Shown here in pieces: positions 1 through 7,111 of a stretch of 11,004 bases of DNA. This DNA is from Alphaproteobacteria bacterium (GTDB taxonomy: Bacteria > Pseudomonadota > Alphaproteobacteria > Sphingomonadales > Sphingomonadaceae): positions 1-11,004 of the forward strand of contig JAENVZ010000032.1 of the NCBI GenBank assembly GCA_016650315.1, in the 5' to 3' direction. Made by a program: the position numbers and the translations under genes. The notes below the pieces were generated by a model, which had not been told where the DNA came from, did no database searches, and worked only from the letters and a program-made list of their open reading frames with translations. Position 1 is the first letter of the stretch. The number at the start of each line of letters is the position of its first letter.

Positions 1-486
1 ATCATGAGCGGTGTCATGATCCCTGCGGCGGAGCGCGCCCATACCGTCGCGCCTGTCGATCTGGCCGAAATTGCGCGTATTCAGGCGGAAAAACGCAAGG
101 CTAAGGAAGCCGTCGAAGCCAAGGTAAAAGCCCGTGCAAAGGCTGATGCGGAAGCCAAGGCAAAGGCTGAAGCGAAGGCCAAAGCAAAGGCGGAGGCCGA
201 CACAAAGGCGAAAAATCCGGCGCGAACCTGGGTCCAGATCGCTACTGGCCGTGACCTGAAGGCACTGGCCTTCGATATGGGCAGGCTCCGCAAGAAATAT
301 GCCGCCGTGCTGAAGGGCAAGGACGCATGGACGTCCGCCTGGGGGGCGACACGCCGCATGGTCATCGGCCCGTTCGCCAGCGAAAGCGCCGCCAAGGTCT
401 TTTATTCCGACTGGCTGAAGGCGGGAGGTGACGGATATATCTGGCACAGCACCGACGGGCTGGAAGTCGAAAAGTTCGACGAATGA
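1..486 (+). CDS. SPOR-domain protein, C-terminal part (5' partial)
   Basis: The reading frame is open to the left edge, so the gene probably begins outside the window; the ATG at position 4 is only the first Met visible. Numbering from that Met, residues about 20-72 are charged and Ala/Lys-rich and likely form an extended or coiled-coil linker. Residues about 74-155, beginning with TWVQIATG and containing the VIGPFASESAAKVF stretch, resemble a SPOR domain. SPOR domains bind denuded peptidoglycan glycans, often at the division septum, so a periplasmic or envelope role is inferred. A membrane anchor or signal peptide, if present, would lie upstream. The stop codon overlaps the dgt start in an ATGA, so the two genes are translationally coupled. 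In related genomes, as I recall, an SPOR gene usually sits near dgt and argS; no argS lies between them here. Confidence 0.75.
   Translation: MMSGVMIPAAERAHTVAPVDLAEIARIQAEKRKAKEAVEAKVKARAKADAEAKAKAEAKAKAKAEADTKAKNPARTWVQIATGRDLKALAFDMGRLRKKYAAVLKGKDAWTSAWGATRRMVIGPFASESAAKVFYSDWLKAGGDGYIWHSTDGLEVEKFDE
136..207 (+). repeat. In-frame 24-bp tandem repeat, three copies
   Basis: Three consecutive 24-bp units start at 136, 160 and 184, each opening with GCAAAGGC. They encode the octapeptides AKADAEAK, AKAEAKAK and AKAEADTK in the linker of the SPOR protein. The first two units differ at only a few bases and the third has diverged more. Since 24 is a multiple of 3, copy-number change would lengthen or shorten the linker without a frameshift. 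Confidence 0.75.
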
Positions 487-1658
487 AACGGCATCAGGCG
501 TCCTATGCCTGTGACCCGAATAAAAGCCGGGGCCGTCAGCATGTTGAACCGGACGGCGGGACACGCGGCCCGCGCGATGCATTCCAGCGCGATCGTGACC
601 GGATTATCCACTCGATCAGCTTTCGCCGCTTGCGTCACAAGACGCAGGTGTTCGTTCAGCCCGATGGCGACCATTACCGCGTCCGTCTGACCCACAGTCT
701 GGAAGTGGCGCAGATAGGCCGCACCATTGCCCGCGCGCTTGGGCTTAACGAGGACCTGACCGAGGCGCTCTGCCTGGCGCATGACATCGGCCATCCCCCC
801 TTTGGCCATGCGGGTGAGGAGGGGCTTCAAACAGCGCTCAAGGCCCATGGCGGTTTTGACCATAATGCCCAGACCTTGCGCACGCTGATGCTGCTCGATT
901 CGCCTTATCCGCGCTGGCCGGGCCTGAATCTGAGTTGGGAAATGCTGGAAGGTCTTGCCAAGCATAATGGTCCGGTCGTCCATCCCGGCTGGGCGATGCG
1001 CGAAGTCGATGGGTTTTACCCGCTTGACCTGCATGGATGGTCTTCGCTGGAGGCGCAGGTGGCCGCCATTGCCGACGATATTGCCTATGACAATCACGAC
1101 ATTGATGACGGTATCCGGGCTGGCCTGCTCAGCATCGACCAGTTGATCGAGGTGCCCTTTGTCGCTGCAAGCTGGAAACAGGTGAGTGCGCGCTATCCTG
1201 ACCTTACCGTCGATCGGCTGGTGCCCGAATTGATCCGCGATCAGATTGGCCTGATGGTCAACGATGTTATTGATAACACGCGGGCGAATGTCGCTGCGGC
1301 GGGTATCAAAACCGTCGAGGATGTGCGCGCGGCGGGCCGGATGCTCAGCGGCTTTTCGCGTGATCTTGCGGAAGCGGAGCGCCATTGGAAGCGCTTTATG
1401 TATGCAACGCTTTACCATCACCCAAGGCAGGTCGCCGCGTCGGCAGGCGCACAGAGGATCGTCAACGATCTCTTTGCCGCCTATCATGCCGACCCTGCGT
1501 TGATGTCCGATGGCTGGGCTGCCCGTTGTGATGTGTCCGAACCTGAAAAAAGTCGTCATATCGCGGATTTTATTGCCGGCATGACGGATCGCTATGCCCT
1601 TTCGCGCCACCGCGAAATATTTGGGGTGATTGAACTGCCAGAAGGTTTTGTCATCTGA
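483..1658 (+). CDS. dgt: dGTPase family protein, type 2 (deoxyguanosinetriphosphate triphosphohydrolase-like)
   Basis: The 391-residue product belongs to the HD-domain dNTP triphosphohydrolases, which cleave dNTPs to the deoxynucleoside and triphosphate in the cytoplasm, tuning dNTP pools. The family signature FQRDRDRIIHS with FRRLRHKTQVF is at residues 34-57. The metal-binding HD ligands are visible: H71 (THSLEV), H100-D101 (AHDIGHPPFGHAGE) and D198 (IADDIAY). FDHNAQTLR at 125-133 is a further conserved block. Length and motifs are complete, so the gene looks intact. The ATG start overlaps the stop of the SPOR gene by 4 bp and has no strong Shine-Dalgarno sequence, which fits translational coupling. 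Substrate preference within the type 2 subfamily cannot be told from sequence. Confidence 0.93.
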   Translation: MKRHQASYACDPNKSRGRQHVEPDGGTRGPRDAFQRDRDRIIHSISFRRLRHKTQVFVQPDGDHYRVRLTHSLEVAQIGRTIARALGLNEDLTEALCLAHDIGHPPFGHAGEEGLQTALKAHGGFDHNAQTLRTLMLLDSPYPRWPGLNLSWEMLEGLAKHNGPVVHPGWAMREVDGFYPLDLHGWSSLEAQVAAIADDIAYDNHDIDDGIRAGLLSIDQLIEVPFVAASWKQVSARYPDLTVDRLVPELIRDQIGLMVNDVIDNTRANVAAAGIKTVEDVRAAGRMLSGFSRDLAEAERHWKRFMYATLYHHPRQVAASAGAQRIVNDLFAAYHADPALMSDGWAARCDVSEPEKSRHIADFIAGMTDRYALSRHREIFGVIELPEGFVI

Positions 1659-1672
1659 TTGCTGCATTGCGG

Positions 1673-1691
1673 CGATTGACAGAATCAATCG
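1673..1691 (+). other. Inverted repeat downstream of dgt, overlapping the gcv -35
   Basis: A perfect 7-bp inverted repeat, CGATTGA and TCAATCG, is separated by CAGAA and lies 14 bases after the dgt stop. No T-run follows, so it is a poor intrinsic terminator. It contains the TTGACA taken as the -35 of the gcv promoter, so it could instead be an operator. Either role is inference. Confidence 0.45.
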
Positions 1692-1705
1692 GCTGGGCGA
1701 ATACT
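1676..1705 (+). promoter_or_regulatory. Probable sigma-70 promoter of the gcv operon
   Basis: A consensus -35 TTGACA lies at 1676-1681. After an 18-base spacer comes AATACT at 1700-1705, which matches the -10 consensus at four of six positions. Transcription would begin near 1711-1713, just before a leader hairpin and about 30 bases before the first riboswitch aptamer. Position relative to the riboswitch supports the call. Confidence 0.6.
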
Positions 1706-1714
1706 TGATCGTCG

Positions 1715-1732
1715 CTGTTCGGATTCGAACAG
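1715..1732 (+). other. Hairpin at the predicted 5' end of the gcv leader RNA
   Basis: CTGTTCG and CGAACAG form a perfect 7-bp stem around the tetraloop GATT. The hairpin would sit at or within a few bases of the predicted RNA 5' end, directly before aptamer 1. It may protect the transcript end or assist folding; function is inferred. Confidence 0.5.
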
Positions 1733-1740
1733 ATGGCGAT

Positions 1741-1950
1741 GCGGGAGAGCGTCAGTCGTACCGGTACCGGTTCGGATGGCCGCCGAAGGAGCAACCGCCC
1801 CGGAAACTCTCAGGTCAAAGGACCGCATCGTCAGGTGGCACTCTGGAAAGCGGATTGGCCAAAGGAAATAATGGCCCATCCCACCGAAGGTGTAAGCCGC
1901 GCGGAATCCACACCCGCCGGTCAAAGCTCTCAGGTTTCGTGACAGAGGGG
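1741..1950 (+). promoter_or_regulatory. Tandem glycine riboswitch (two aptamers)
   Basis: The leader carries both hallmarks of the gcvT-type glycine riboswitch twice. Aptamer 1 has GGGAGAGC at 1743-1750, CCGAAGGAGCAA at 1783-1794, ACTCTCAGG with TCAAAGGAC at 1806-1823, and the closing CTCTGG at 1841-1846. Aptamer 2 has CCGAAGGTGTAAG at 1884-1896, GCTCTCAGG at 1926-1934 and the closing GACAGAGGGGG at 1941-1951. The 12-bp palindrome ACCGGTACCGGT at 1760-1771 lies in the variable arm of aptamer 1. Glycine binding to this class usually raises expression of glycine cleavage genes, and gcvT begins 65 bases downstream, so an ON switch is expected. Confidence 0.95.
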
Positions 1951-1952
1951 GT

Positions 1953-1987
1953 GATGAAGCAAGGCACGTTCGCGGGCATTCTTCATC
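1953..1987 (+). other. Stem-loop in the riboswitch expression platform
   Basis: GATGAAG at 1953-1959 is the exact complement of CTTCATC at 1981-1987. Inside is a smaller hairpin, GCACG and CGGGC around TTCG, with one mismatch. The structure sits between aptamer 2 and the gcvT ribosome binding site. No run of T follows it, so it is not a classical intrinsic terminator. It leaves the weak AAGGCG site at 2001-2006 outside the stem. How it is coupled to glycine binding cannot be settled by eye. Confidence 0.55.
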
Positions 1988-2015
1988 TATCCTCAATCAA
2001 AAGGCGAAACCGGAT

Positions 2016-3152
2016 ATGAGCGACACCGAATATAGCGACACCGATATGGACATCGCCGACGCGCTGTTGCCGCTCGACGACTGGCATCGGGCGCAGGGCG
2101 CACGGATGGTGAGTTTCGCGGGCTATGTCATGCCGATCCAGTATGAAGGCATAATGGCCGAACATCTATGGACCCGGCAACATGCGGGCCTGTTCGACGT
2201 CAGCCACATGGGCCAGCTCCTCTTTTCAGGCGAAGGCGCCGATGCCGCTTTGGAAACGTTGCTGCCCGGTGACATCATCGCCTTGCAAGAAGGGCGGATG
2301 CGCTATTCGCTGCTCTTGGATGTTGACGGCGGCATATTGGACGACCTGATGGTGACGCGACGGGGCGATGGCATCTATATGGTCGTCAATGGCGCGACCA
2401 AATATGACGATATTGGCCATCTGCGTGAAAACCTGCCCGATGGAATCACGATCAATCATATGGAGGACCAGGCGCTTCTGGCGCTGCAGGGGCCGGAGGC
2501 GGCGGGTGCGCTGGCAACGCTGATTGCGGGAGTTGACGCCCTCTATTTCATGCAGGCGGGGGCTTTCCGTTGGCGCACATATGATCTGTGGATCAGCCGT
2601 TCTGGCTATACCGGCGAAGATGGTTTTGAGATCAGTCTGCCGTCAGAGGCCGTAGTGGCCTTTGCCGATGCACTCTGCGCGCTGGACGCGGTCAAACCCA
2701 TTGGACTGGGCGCACGTGATTCCCTGCGGCTGGAGGCTGGTCTGCCGCTTTATGGCCATGATCTTGATGAAAATATTGACCCTGTAACGGCGGATTTGAG
2801 CTTTGCCATTTCCAGGCGGCGGCGAGCGGAAGGCGGCTTTCCGGGGGCAGAGCGCATATTGGACCTGCTGACAAACGGCGCGCCGGTAAAGCGGGTCGGC
2901 CTGTTGCTTGACGGTCGCCTGCCTGCGCGTGAAGGTGCAAAGCTGTTTTGCGGCGGTGAAGAAGTCGGCAGTGTCACCTCGGGCGGTTTCGCGCCCAGCG
3001 TGGGCGCACCTATCGCCATGGCCTATGTTCCATCCACCGCCGCCACGCCGGGTACGGCAGTCGAGCTGGAGGTGCGCGGCAAGCGCCTTCCCGCCACTGT
3101 TACGGCGATGCCTTTCATATCCCATAGCTACCATCGTCAAGGAGCCAAATAA
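2016..3152 (+). CDS. gcvT: Glycine cleavage system T protein (aminomethyltransferase)
   Basis: The 378-residue product transfers the aminomethyl carbon carried on lipoyl-GcvH to tetrahydrofolate, giving methylene-THF and ammonia. Family blocks are in order: [13 protein letters not shown] (34-46), [11 protein letters not shown] (58-68), [10 protein letters not shown] (123-132) with D132 aligning to the catalytic Asp, [11 protein letters not shown] (196-206), and [20 protein letters not shown] (232-251). The length is normal. The ATG at 2016 is chosen because AAGGCG lies nine bases upstream; the alternative Met11 at 2046 has no such site. The first residues, SDTEYSDTD, come from a short DNA duplication. 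The stop overlaps the gcvH start by one base (TAATG). Expression should be controlled by the glycine riboswitch upstream. Confidence 0.96.
   Translation: MSDTEYSDTDMDIADALLPLDDWHRAQGARMVSFAGYVMPIQYEGIMAEHLWTRQHAGLFDVSHMGQLLFSGEGADAALETLLPGDIIALQEGRMRYSLLLDVDGGILDDLMVTRRGDGIYMVVNGATKYDDIGHLRENLPDGITINHMEDQALLALQGPEAAGALATLIAGVDALYFMQAGAFRWRTYDLWISRSGYTGEDGFEISLPSEAVVAFADALCALDAVKPIGLGARDSLRLEAGLPLYGHDLDENIDPVTADLSFAISRRRRAEGGFPGAERILDLLTNGAPVKRVGLLLDGRLPAREGAKLFCGGEEVGSVTSGGFAPSVGAPIAMAYVPSTAATPGTAVELEVRGKRLPATVTAMPFISHSYHRQGAK
2019..2047 (+). repeat. 15-bp-period direct repeat at the gcvT 5' end
   Basis: AGCGACACCGA occurs at 2019-2029 and again at 2034-2044, each followed by an AT-rich ATAT/TAT. 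The 15-bp period preserves frame and encodes SDTEY followed by SDTDM. It looks like a small local duplication ahead of the conserved GcvT core. Confidence 0.6.
3139..3144 (+). promoter_or_regulatory. Ribosome binding site of gcvH
   Basis: AAGGAG lies seven bases before the gcvH ATG and inside the last codons of gcvT. It is the strongest Shine-Dalgarno in the gcv operon, which fits the need for abundant H protein. Confidence 0.75.
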
Positions 3153-3523
3153 TGAGTCGATATTTCACCGATGAACATGAATGGATCGATGTCGAAGGCG
3201 AAATCGCTACTGTTGGCATTACCGATTATGCGCAGGGTCAGTTGGGCGACATCGTCTTTGTTGAACTGCCCGCGGAAGGCGCGGTTTTCGAGAAGGGCGA
3301 TGATGCGGCCGTCGTTGAATCGGTCAAGGCTGCTTCGGATGTCTATGCGCCCATTTCAGGAGAAGTCGTTGAAGTGAACGGCGATCTGGAAGACGAACCT
3401 GCCCTCGTCAACAGCGATGCTGAAGAGGATGGCTGGTTTTTCAAACTCCGCCTGACCGATGCGTCTGAACTGGAGGGGCTAATGAACGAGGCGGCCTATA
3501 ACACGTTTGTCGCGGCGCTTTAA
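3152..3523 (+). CDS. gcvH: Glycine cleavage system H protein
   Basis: This 123-residue acidic protein is the mobile lipoyl carrier that shuttles the aminomethyl group between the P, T and L proteins. It has the family start YFTDEHEWI and the [19 protein letters not shown] block at 22-40. The lipoylation site is K59 in [17 protein letters not shown], matching the ExVKA consensus. The C-terminal NEAAYNTFV is also typical. Length is normal for the family. It starts at the base where gcvT ends and lies 21 bases before gcvPA. Lipoylation enzymes and the L protein (dihydrolipoyl dehydrogenase) are not in this window. Confidence 0.97.
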   Translation: MSRYFTDEHEWIDVEGEIATVGITDYAQGQLGDIVFVELPAEGAVFEKGDDAAVVESVKAASDVYAPISGEVVEVNGDLEDEPALVNSDAEEDGWFFKLRLTDASELEGLMNEAAYNTFVAAL

Positions 3524-3544
3524 GCCACAGGGTTAGGACAGAAT

Positions 3545-4903
3545 ATGCGTTACCTGCCACTCACCGACGCCGACCGGCATCAGATGCTCACTCGCATCGG
3601 CGCATCGTCCATCGACGATCTGTTCGTCGATGTCCCGGTTGAGGCGCGCCTTGCCGCAAAGATCGCGGACCTTCCCGATCATGCCAGCGAACTGGCGGTC
3701 GAACGGCATCTTTCGGCGCTTGCTCGGAAGAACATGGCGGCGGGTGAAGTGCCTTTCTTTCTGGGGGCGGGCGCGTATCGTCATCATATTCCAGCCAGCG
3801 TCGATCACCTGATCCAGCGCGGCGAATTCCTGACCGCCTACACGCCCTATCAGCCCGAAATCGCGCAGGGCACGCTACAGGTGCTGTTCGAATTCCAGAC
3901 CCAGGTCGCGCGCCTTTTCGGCTGCGATGTGGCGAACGCCAGCATGTATGACGGATCGACCGCCTGTTGGGAGGCGATCGTCATGGCCCGCCGGATCACC
4001 AAACGGTCAAAGGCCATCCTTTCGTCGGGCCTGCATCCCCATTATGTGTCGGTAGCCAAGACGATGGCGCGCTTTACCGGCGACGAACTGGTCCATGCAG
4101 CGCCACGCCTTGAAGCCGCAACCGATGCGGCTGACCTGATCGCCAGCATCGACAAGGACACAAGCTGCGTCGTTGTTCAATATCCAGATATATTAGGTCG
4201 TATTGGTGAGTTGAGCAGCATAGCCGCCAAGGCGCATGAGGTTGGCGCCCTTCTTGTGGCGGTGGTGACTGAGCCGGTCGCGCTGGGCGCGCTCACACCT
4301 CCGGGCGAAATGGGCGCGGACATTGTTGTGGGTGAGGGGCAGTCCATCGGCGTGGGCCTGCAATTTGGCGGGCCGTATCTGGGCCTCTTTGCCTGTCAGC
4401 AGAAATATGTGCGCCAGATGCCGGGGCGGCTGTGTGGCGAAACGGTTGATGCGGAGGGCAAGCGCGGTTTCGTCCTGACGCTTTCAACCCGGGAACAGCA
4501 TATCCGGCGGGAAAAGGCGACATCGAACATTTGCACCAATAGCGGTCTGTGTGCGCTCGCCTTTTCGATCCATATGACGCTGCTGGGCGAGAAGGGGCTG
4601 CGCGATCTGGCGATGCTCAATCATGGTTTTGCGGTGCAAGCTGCCGACCGGCTCTCTCGCGTGCCAGGTGCCAAGTTACTTAATGACAGCTTTTTCAATG
4701 AGTTCACAATCGTTCTTCAGCAAGATGCCAGGAATGTCGTCCGCCATCTGGCAGACCGGAACATATTGGGCGGAGTATCGCTGGGCCGCCTTTATCCAGA
4801 TGCGCCGGATATTGGTAACGGGCTTGTCATTGCAGTCACCGAGACCATGACGAGCGAGGATGTCGAGGCGCTGGCCACGGCGCTTGAGGAGATATTGGCA
4901 TGA
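3545..4903 (+). CDS. gcvPA: Glycine dehydrogenase (decarboxylating) subunit 1
   Basis: The 452-residue product is the N-terminal half of the P protein in organisms where glycine decarboxylase is split. It pairs with GcvPB to decarboxylate glycine on PLP and load the aminomethyl group onto lipoyl-GcvH. Typical blocks are [18 protein letters not shown] (72-89), [18 protein letters not shown] (95-112), [14 protein letters not shown] (131-144), [18 protein letters not shown] (263-280) and [18 protein letters not shown] (316-333). This half lacks the PLP lysine, as expected; that residue is in GcvPB. An AGGA at 3536-3539 sits five bases before the ATG. Its stop overlaps the gcvPB start by 4 bp (ATGA), which should help make the two subunits in equal amounts. 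Confidence 0.96.
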   Translation: MRYLPLTDADRHQMLTRIGASSIDDLFVDVPVEARLAAKIADLPDHASELAVERHLSALARKNMAAGEVPFFLGAGAYRHHIPASVDHLIQRGEFLTAYTPYQPEIAQGTLQVLFEFQTQVARLFGCDVANASMYDGSTACWEAIVMARRITKRSKAILSSGLHPHYVSVAKTMARFTGDELVHAAPRLEAATDAADLIASIDKDTSCVVVQYPDILGRIGELSSIAAKAHEVGALLVAVVTEPVALGALTPPGEMGADIVVGEGQSIGVGLQFGGPYLGLFACQQKYVRQMPGRLCGETVDAEGKRGFVLTLSTREQHIRREKATSNICTNSGLCALAFSIHMTLLGEKGLRDLAMLNHGFAVQAADRLSRVPGAKLLNDSFFNEFTIVLQQDARNVVRHLADRNILGGVSLGRLYPDAPDIGNGLVIAVTETMTSEDVEALATALEEILA

Positions 4904-6465
4904 ATGTGCTGAGCGAGGGCCGCCCGACACGCCCTGACCGGATCGAAACCGGACTGCCTGTCACAGCCACGGGCAACCGCGGGCTGATGCTGGAAGAAGC
5001 CCTGATTTTTGAAATCGGCTCCAGCGGAACCACCGGCGTCGATTTCGATGCTGCTCCCAAGGTTTCGTCCCGGCTTGGCGGTTTGGAGCGCAAGCGGCCT
5101 ATTGGTCTGCCGGGCCTGTCCGAGCAGGAAACGGTGCGTCATTATACCCGCTTGAGCCGCCAGAATTACGCCATCGACCTTGGCTTGTTTCCGCTTGGGT
5201 CCTGCACGATGAAGCATAATCCGCGGCTGAATGAAAAGGTCGCGCGACTTCCCGGTTTTGCCGATCTCCACCCGCTTGCGCCGGTCAGCACGGTGCAGGG
5301 CGCGCTGGCCGTCATTGACGAACTGGCGCATTGGCTCAAGACGCTGACCGGAATGCCCGCCGTGGCAATGAGTCCCAAGGCGGGCGCGCACGGCGAATTG
5401 TGCGGGTTGCTTGCCATCCGGTCTGCGCTGGAGGCCCGGAACGATCCCCGTGCGGTGGTGCTGGTCCCTGAAAGTGCGCATGGCACCAATCCGGCGACGG
5501 CGGCCTTTTGCGGTTACAAGGTGGAAAATATTCCTGCCAATGCCGATGGCCGCGTCGACCTGTCGGCGCTTACGGCCCGGCTCGGCCCGGATGTTGCGGC
5601 GGTGATGATTACCAACCCCAACACCTGCGGCTTGTTCGAGCGGGATATGAAAAATATCGCCGATGCCGTTCATTCCGTTGGTGCGTTTGTTTACTGCGAC
5701 GGCGCGAATTTCAACGCCATTGTGGGCCGGGTGCGTCCCGGCGACCTTGGCATCGACGCCATGCACATCAACCTGCACAAGACATTTTCGACCCCCCATG
5801 GCGGCGGGGGACCCGGCAGCGGTCCGGTGGTGTTCAGCGCCGCGCTGGCTCCCTTTGCGCCCTTGCCTTTCGTTGAGCGGGCAGATGACGGATATCATCT
5901 GGTGGAGGAGGAAACGGCGGGCGAGCATCATGGCGCGAGCTTTGGCCGCATGGTCGCCTTTCACGGCCAGATGGGCATGTTCACCCGCGCTCTTGCCTAT
6001 ATATTGAGCCACGGCGCGGACGGCTTGCGGCAGGTCAGCGAGGATGCGGTCCTGAACGCCAACTATATCCTGCGCAGCCTGGAGGATGTGCTTGATGCGC
6101 CCTATGGTGCCAGCGGCCCGTGCATGCATGAGGCGCTGTTGAGCGACAAGGGCTTTGCCGAGGGCTTTACGACGCTGGATGTCGCCAAAGGCCTGATCGA
6201 CGAAGGTTTTCATCCGATGACCATGTATTTCCCGCTGGTCGTGCACGGCGCGATGCTGATCGAACCGACCGAGACGGAAAGCAAGGCCGCACTCGACCAG
6301 TTCATTATGGCCCTGCGCAGTGTGGCCCAGCGTGCGAAAGCGGGTGATCCCTCGCTTCGATCCGCCCCGCATTTTGCCCCCCGCCGCCGTCTGGATGAGA
6401 CGCAGGCGGCAAGGAAGCCCGTGTTGGTCTGGGAGGACCCGGCGCTTCAGGAAGCGGCCGAGTGA
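4900..6465 (+). CDS. gcvPB: Glycine dehydrogenase (decarboxylating) subunit 2
   Basis: The 521-residue product is the C-terminal, PLP-binding half of the split P protein. The PLP lysine is K294 in [20 protein letters not shown]. Other conserved blocks are [13 protein letters not shown] (97-109), [12 protein letters not shown] (158-169), [16 protein letters not shown] (191-206), [11 protein letters not shown] (237-247), YCDGANFNA (265-273) and the C-terminal [18 protein letters not shown] (444-461). The gene is complete and of normal length. It overlaps gcvPA by 4 bp at its start and the next gene by 4 bp at its end, so all three are translationally coupled and probably follow the same riboswitch control. 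Confidence 0.97.
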   Translation: MNVLSEGRPTRPDRIETGLPVTATGNRGLMLEEALIFEIGSSGTTGVDFDAAPKVSSRLGGLERKRPIGLPGLSEQETVRHYTRLSRQNYAIDLGLFPLGSCTMKHNPRLNEKVARLPGFADLHPLAPVSTVQGALAVIDELAHWLKTLTGMPAVAMSPKAGAHGELCGLLAIRSALEARNDPRAVVLVPESAHGTNPATAAFCGYKVENIPANADGRVDLSALTARLGPDVAAVMITNPNTCGLFERDMKNIADAVHSVGAFVYCDGANFNAIVGRVRPGDLGIDAMHINLHKTFSTPHGGGGPGSGPVVFSAALAPFAPLPFVERADDGYHLVEEETAGEHHGASFGRMVAFHGQMGMFTRALAYILSHGADGLRQVSEDAVLNANYILRSLEDVLDAPYGASGPCMHEALLSDKGFAEGFTTLDVAKGLIDEGFHPMTMYFPLVVHGAMLIEPTETESKAALDQFIMALRSVAQRAKAGDPSLRSAPHFAPRRRLDETQAARKPVLVWEDPALQEAAE

Positions 6466-7109
6466 CGGACGCGCCGCAGCCCTGGTTCGCTAGCGAAGCG
6501 GGAGGGGCGGCAAAGCGGCACGCGCCAGCAGCATTGCGTAATCGGGATGCGATCGCTGCGGTTCTGCGCGATATATTGCCAGAGCGTGGTGTGGTTCTGG
6601 AACTGGCGAGCGGCAGCGGCGAGCATATCGTGCATTTCGCCGGTCTTTTTCCGGCGCTTGAATGGCAACCAAGCGATCCTGATTCTGACGCTTTGGCTTC
6701 CATCGCGACATGGTCTGGGGAATCAGGCCTGCCCAATATCGGGGCGCCGTTGGCCATTAATGTGCAGGCGGACGATTGGAGTATCGATCATGCCGACGCG
6801 ATGTTGTGCATCAACATGGTGCATATCAGTCCGTGGGAAGCGACTATCGGTCTGATGCGCGGCGCGGCGCGTCTGTTGGCGACCAATGCGCCCCTGTACC
6901 TCTATGGACCGTATATCCGCCCGGACGTGGAGACCAGCCCGAGCAATCTTGTCTTCGATCAATCGCTTCGAAACCGTAATCGTGCCTGGGGTTTACGCCA
7001 GGTCGATGACATGATTGATCTGGCGCGGGAAAACGGAATCATTTTCTGCAATCTGGTAGAAATGCCAGCCAATAACATATCCCTGATTTTCAAAAGATCG
7101 TCGGGTTAA
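6462..7109 (+). CDS. DUF938 family protein, class I SAM methyltransferase-like
   Basis: The 215-residue product matches the DUF938 family, related to human METTL26, whose substrate is not established as far as I know. The N-terminal FASEAGGAAKRHAPAALRN block is characteristic. A SAM-binding motif I, VLELASGSGEHIVHFA, is at 45-60, followed by an acidic residue pair in PSDPDSDAL and a second fold motif, INMVHISPWEAT. FDQSLRNRNRAWGLR and the C-terminal NNISLIFKR are also family features. The start is the GTG at 6462, which overlaps the gcvPB stop as GTGA; no earlier start is possible without deep overlap. No signal peptide or membrane segment is seen, so it is cytoplasmic. Its position makes it the last gene of the glycine-controlled operon, but a link to one-carbon metabolism is inference. 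Confidence 0.88.
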   Translation: MTDAPQPWFASEAGGAAKRHAPAALRNRDAIAAVLRDILPERGVVLELASGSGEHIVHFAGLFPALEWQPSDPDSDALASIATWSGESGLPNIGAPLAINVQADDWSIDHADAMLCINMVHISPWEATIGLMRGAARLLATNAPLYLYGPYIRPDVETSPSNLVFDQSLRNRNRAWGLRQVDDMIDLARENGIIFCNLVEMPANNISLIFKRSSG

Positions 7110-7111
7110 GA

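Noticed and set aside
402..1688. 428-codon open frame on the minus strand opposite dgt
   Set aside because: It is a high-GC shadow of dgt: the sense frame has full HD-domain motifs while this one has no recognisable domain and is rich in Arg and His.
1760..1771. Palindrome ACCGGTACCGGT as a protein operator
   Set aside because: It lies inside aptamer 1 where a variable stem is expected, so RNA structure explains it better than a DNA-binding site.
1685..1996. 103-codon open frame on the minus strand across the leader
   Set aside because: It is antisense to the riboswitch and has no Shine-Dalgarno or recognisable product.
1630..2019. 129-codon open frame on the plus strand across the riboswitch
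   Set aside because: It runs through both aptamer cores, whose conservation is explained by RNA structure, and its Arg-rich product resembles nothing known to me.
2643..3140. 165-codon open frame opposite the 3' half of gcvT
   Set aside because: It is a shadow of the conserved GcvT C-terminal domain with no features of its own.
4792..6372. 526-codon open frame on the minus strand opposite gcvPB
   Set aside because: It covers the antisense of a fully conserved GcvPB and shows no family motif; long antisense frames are common in high-GC coding DNA.
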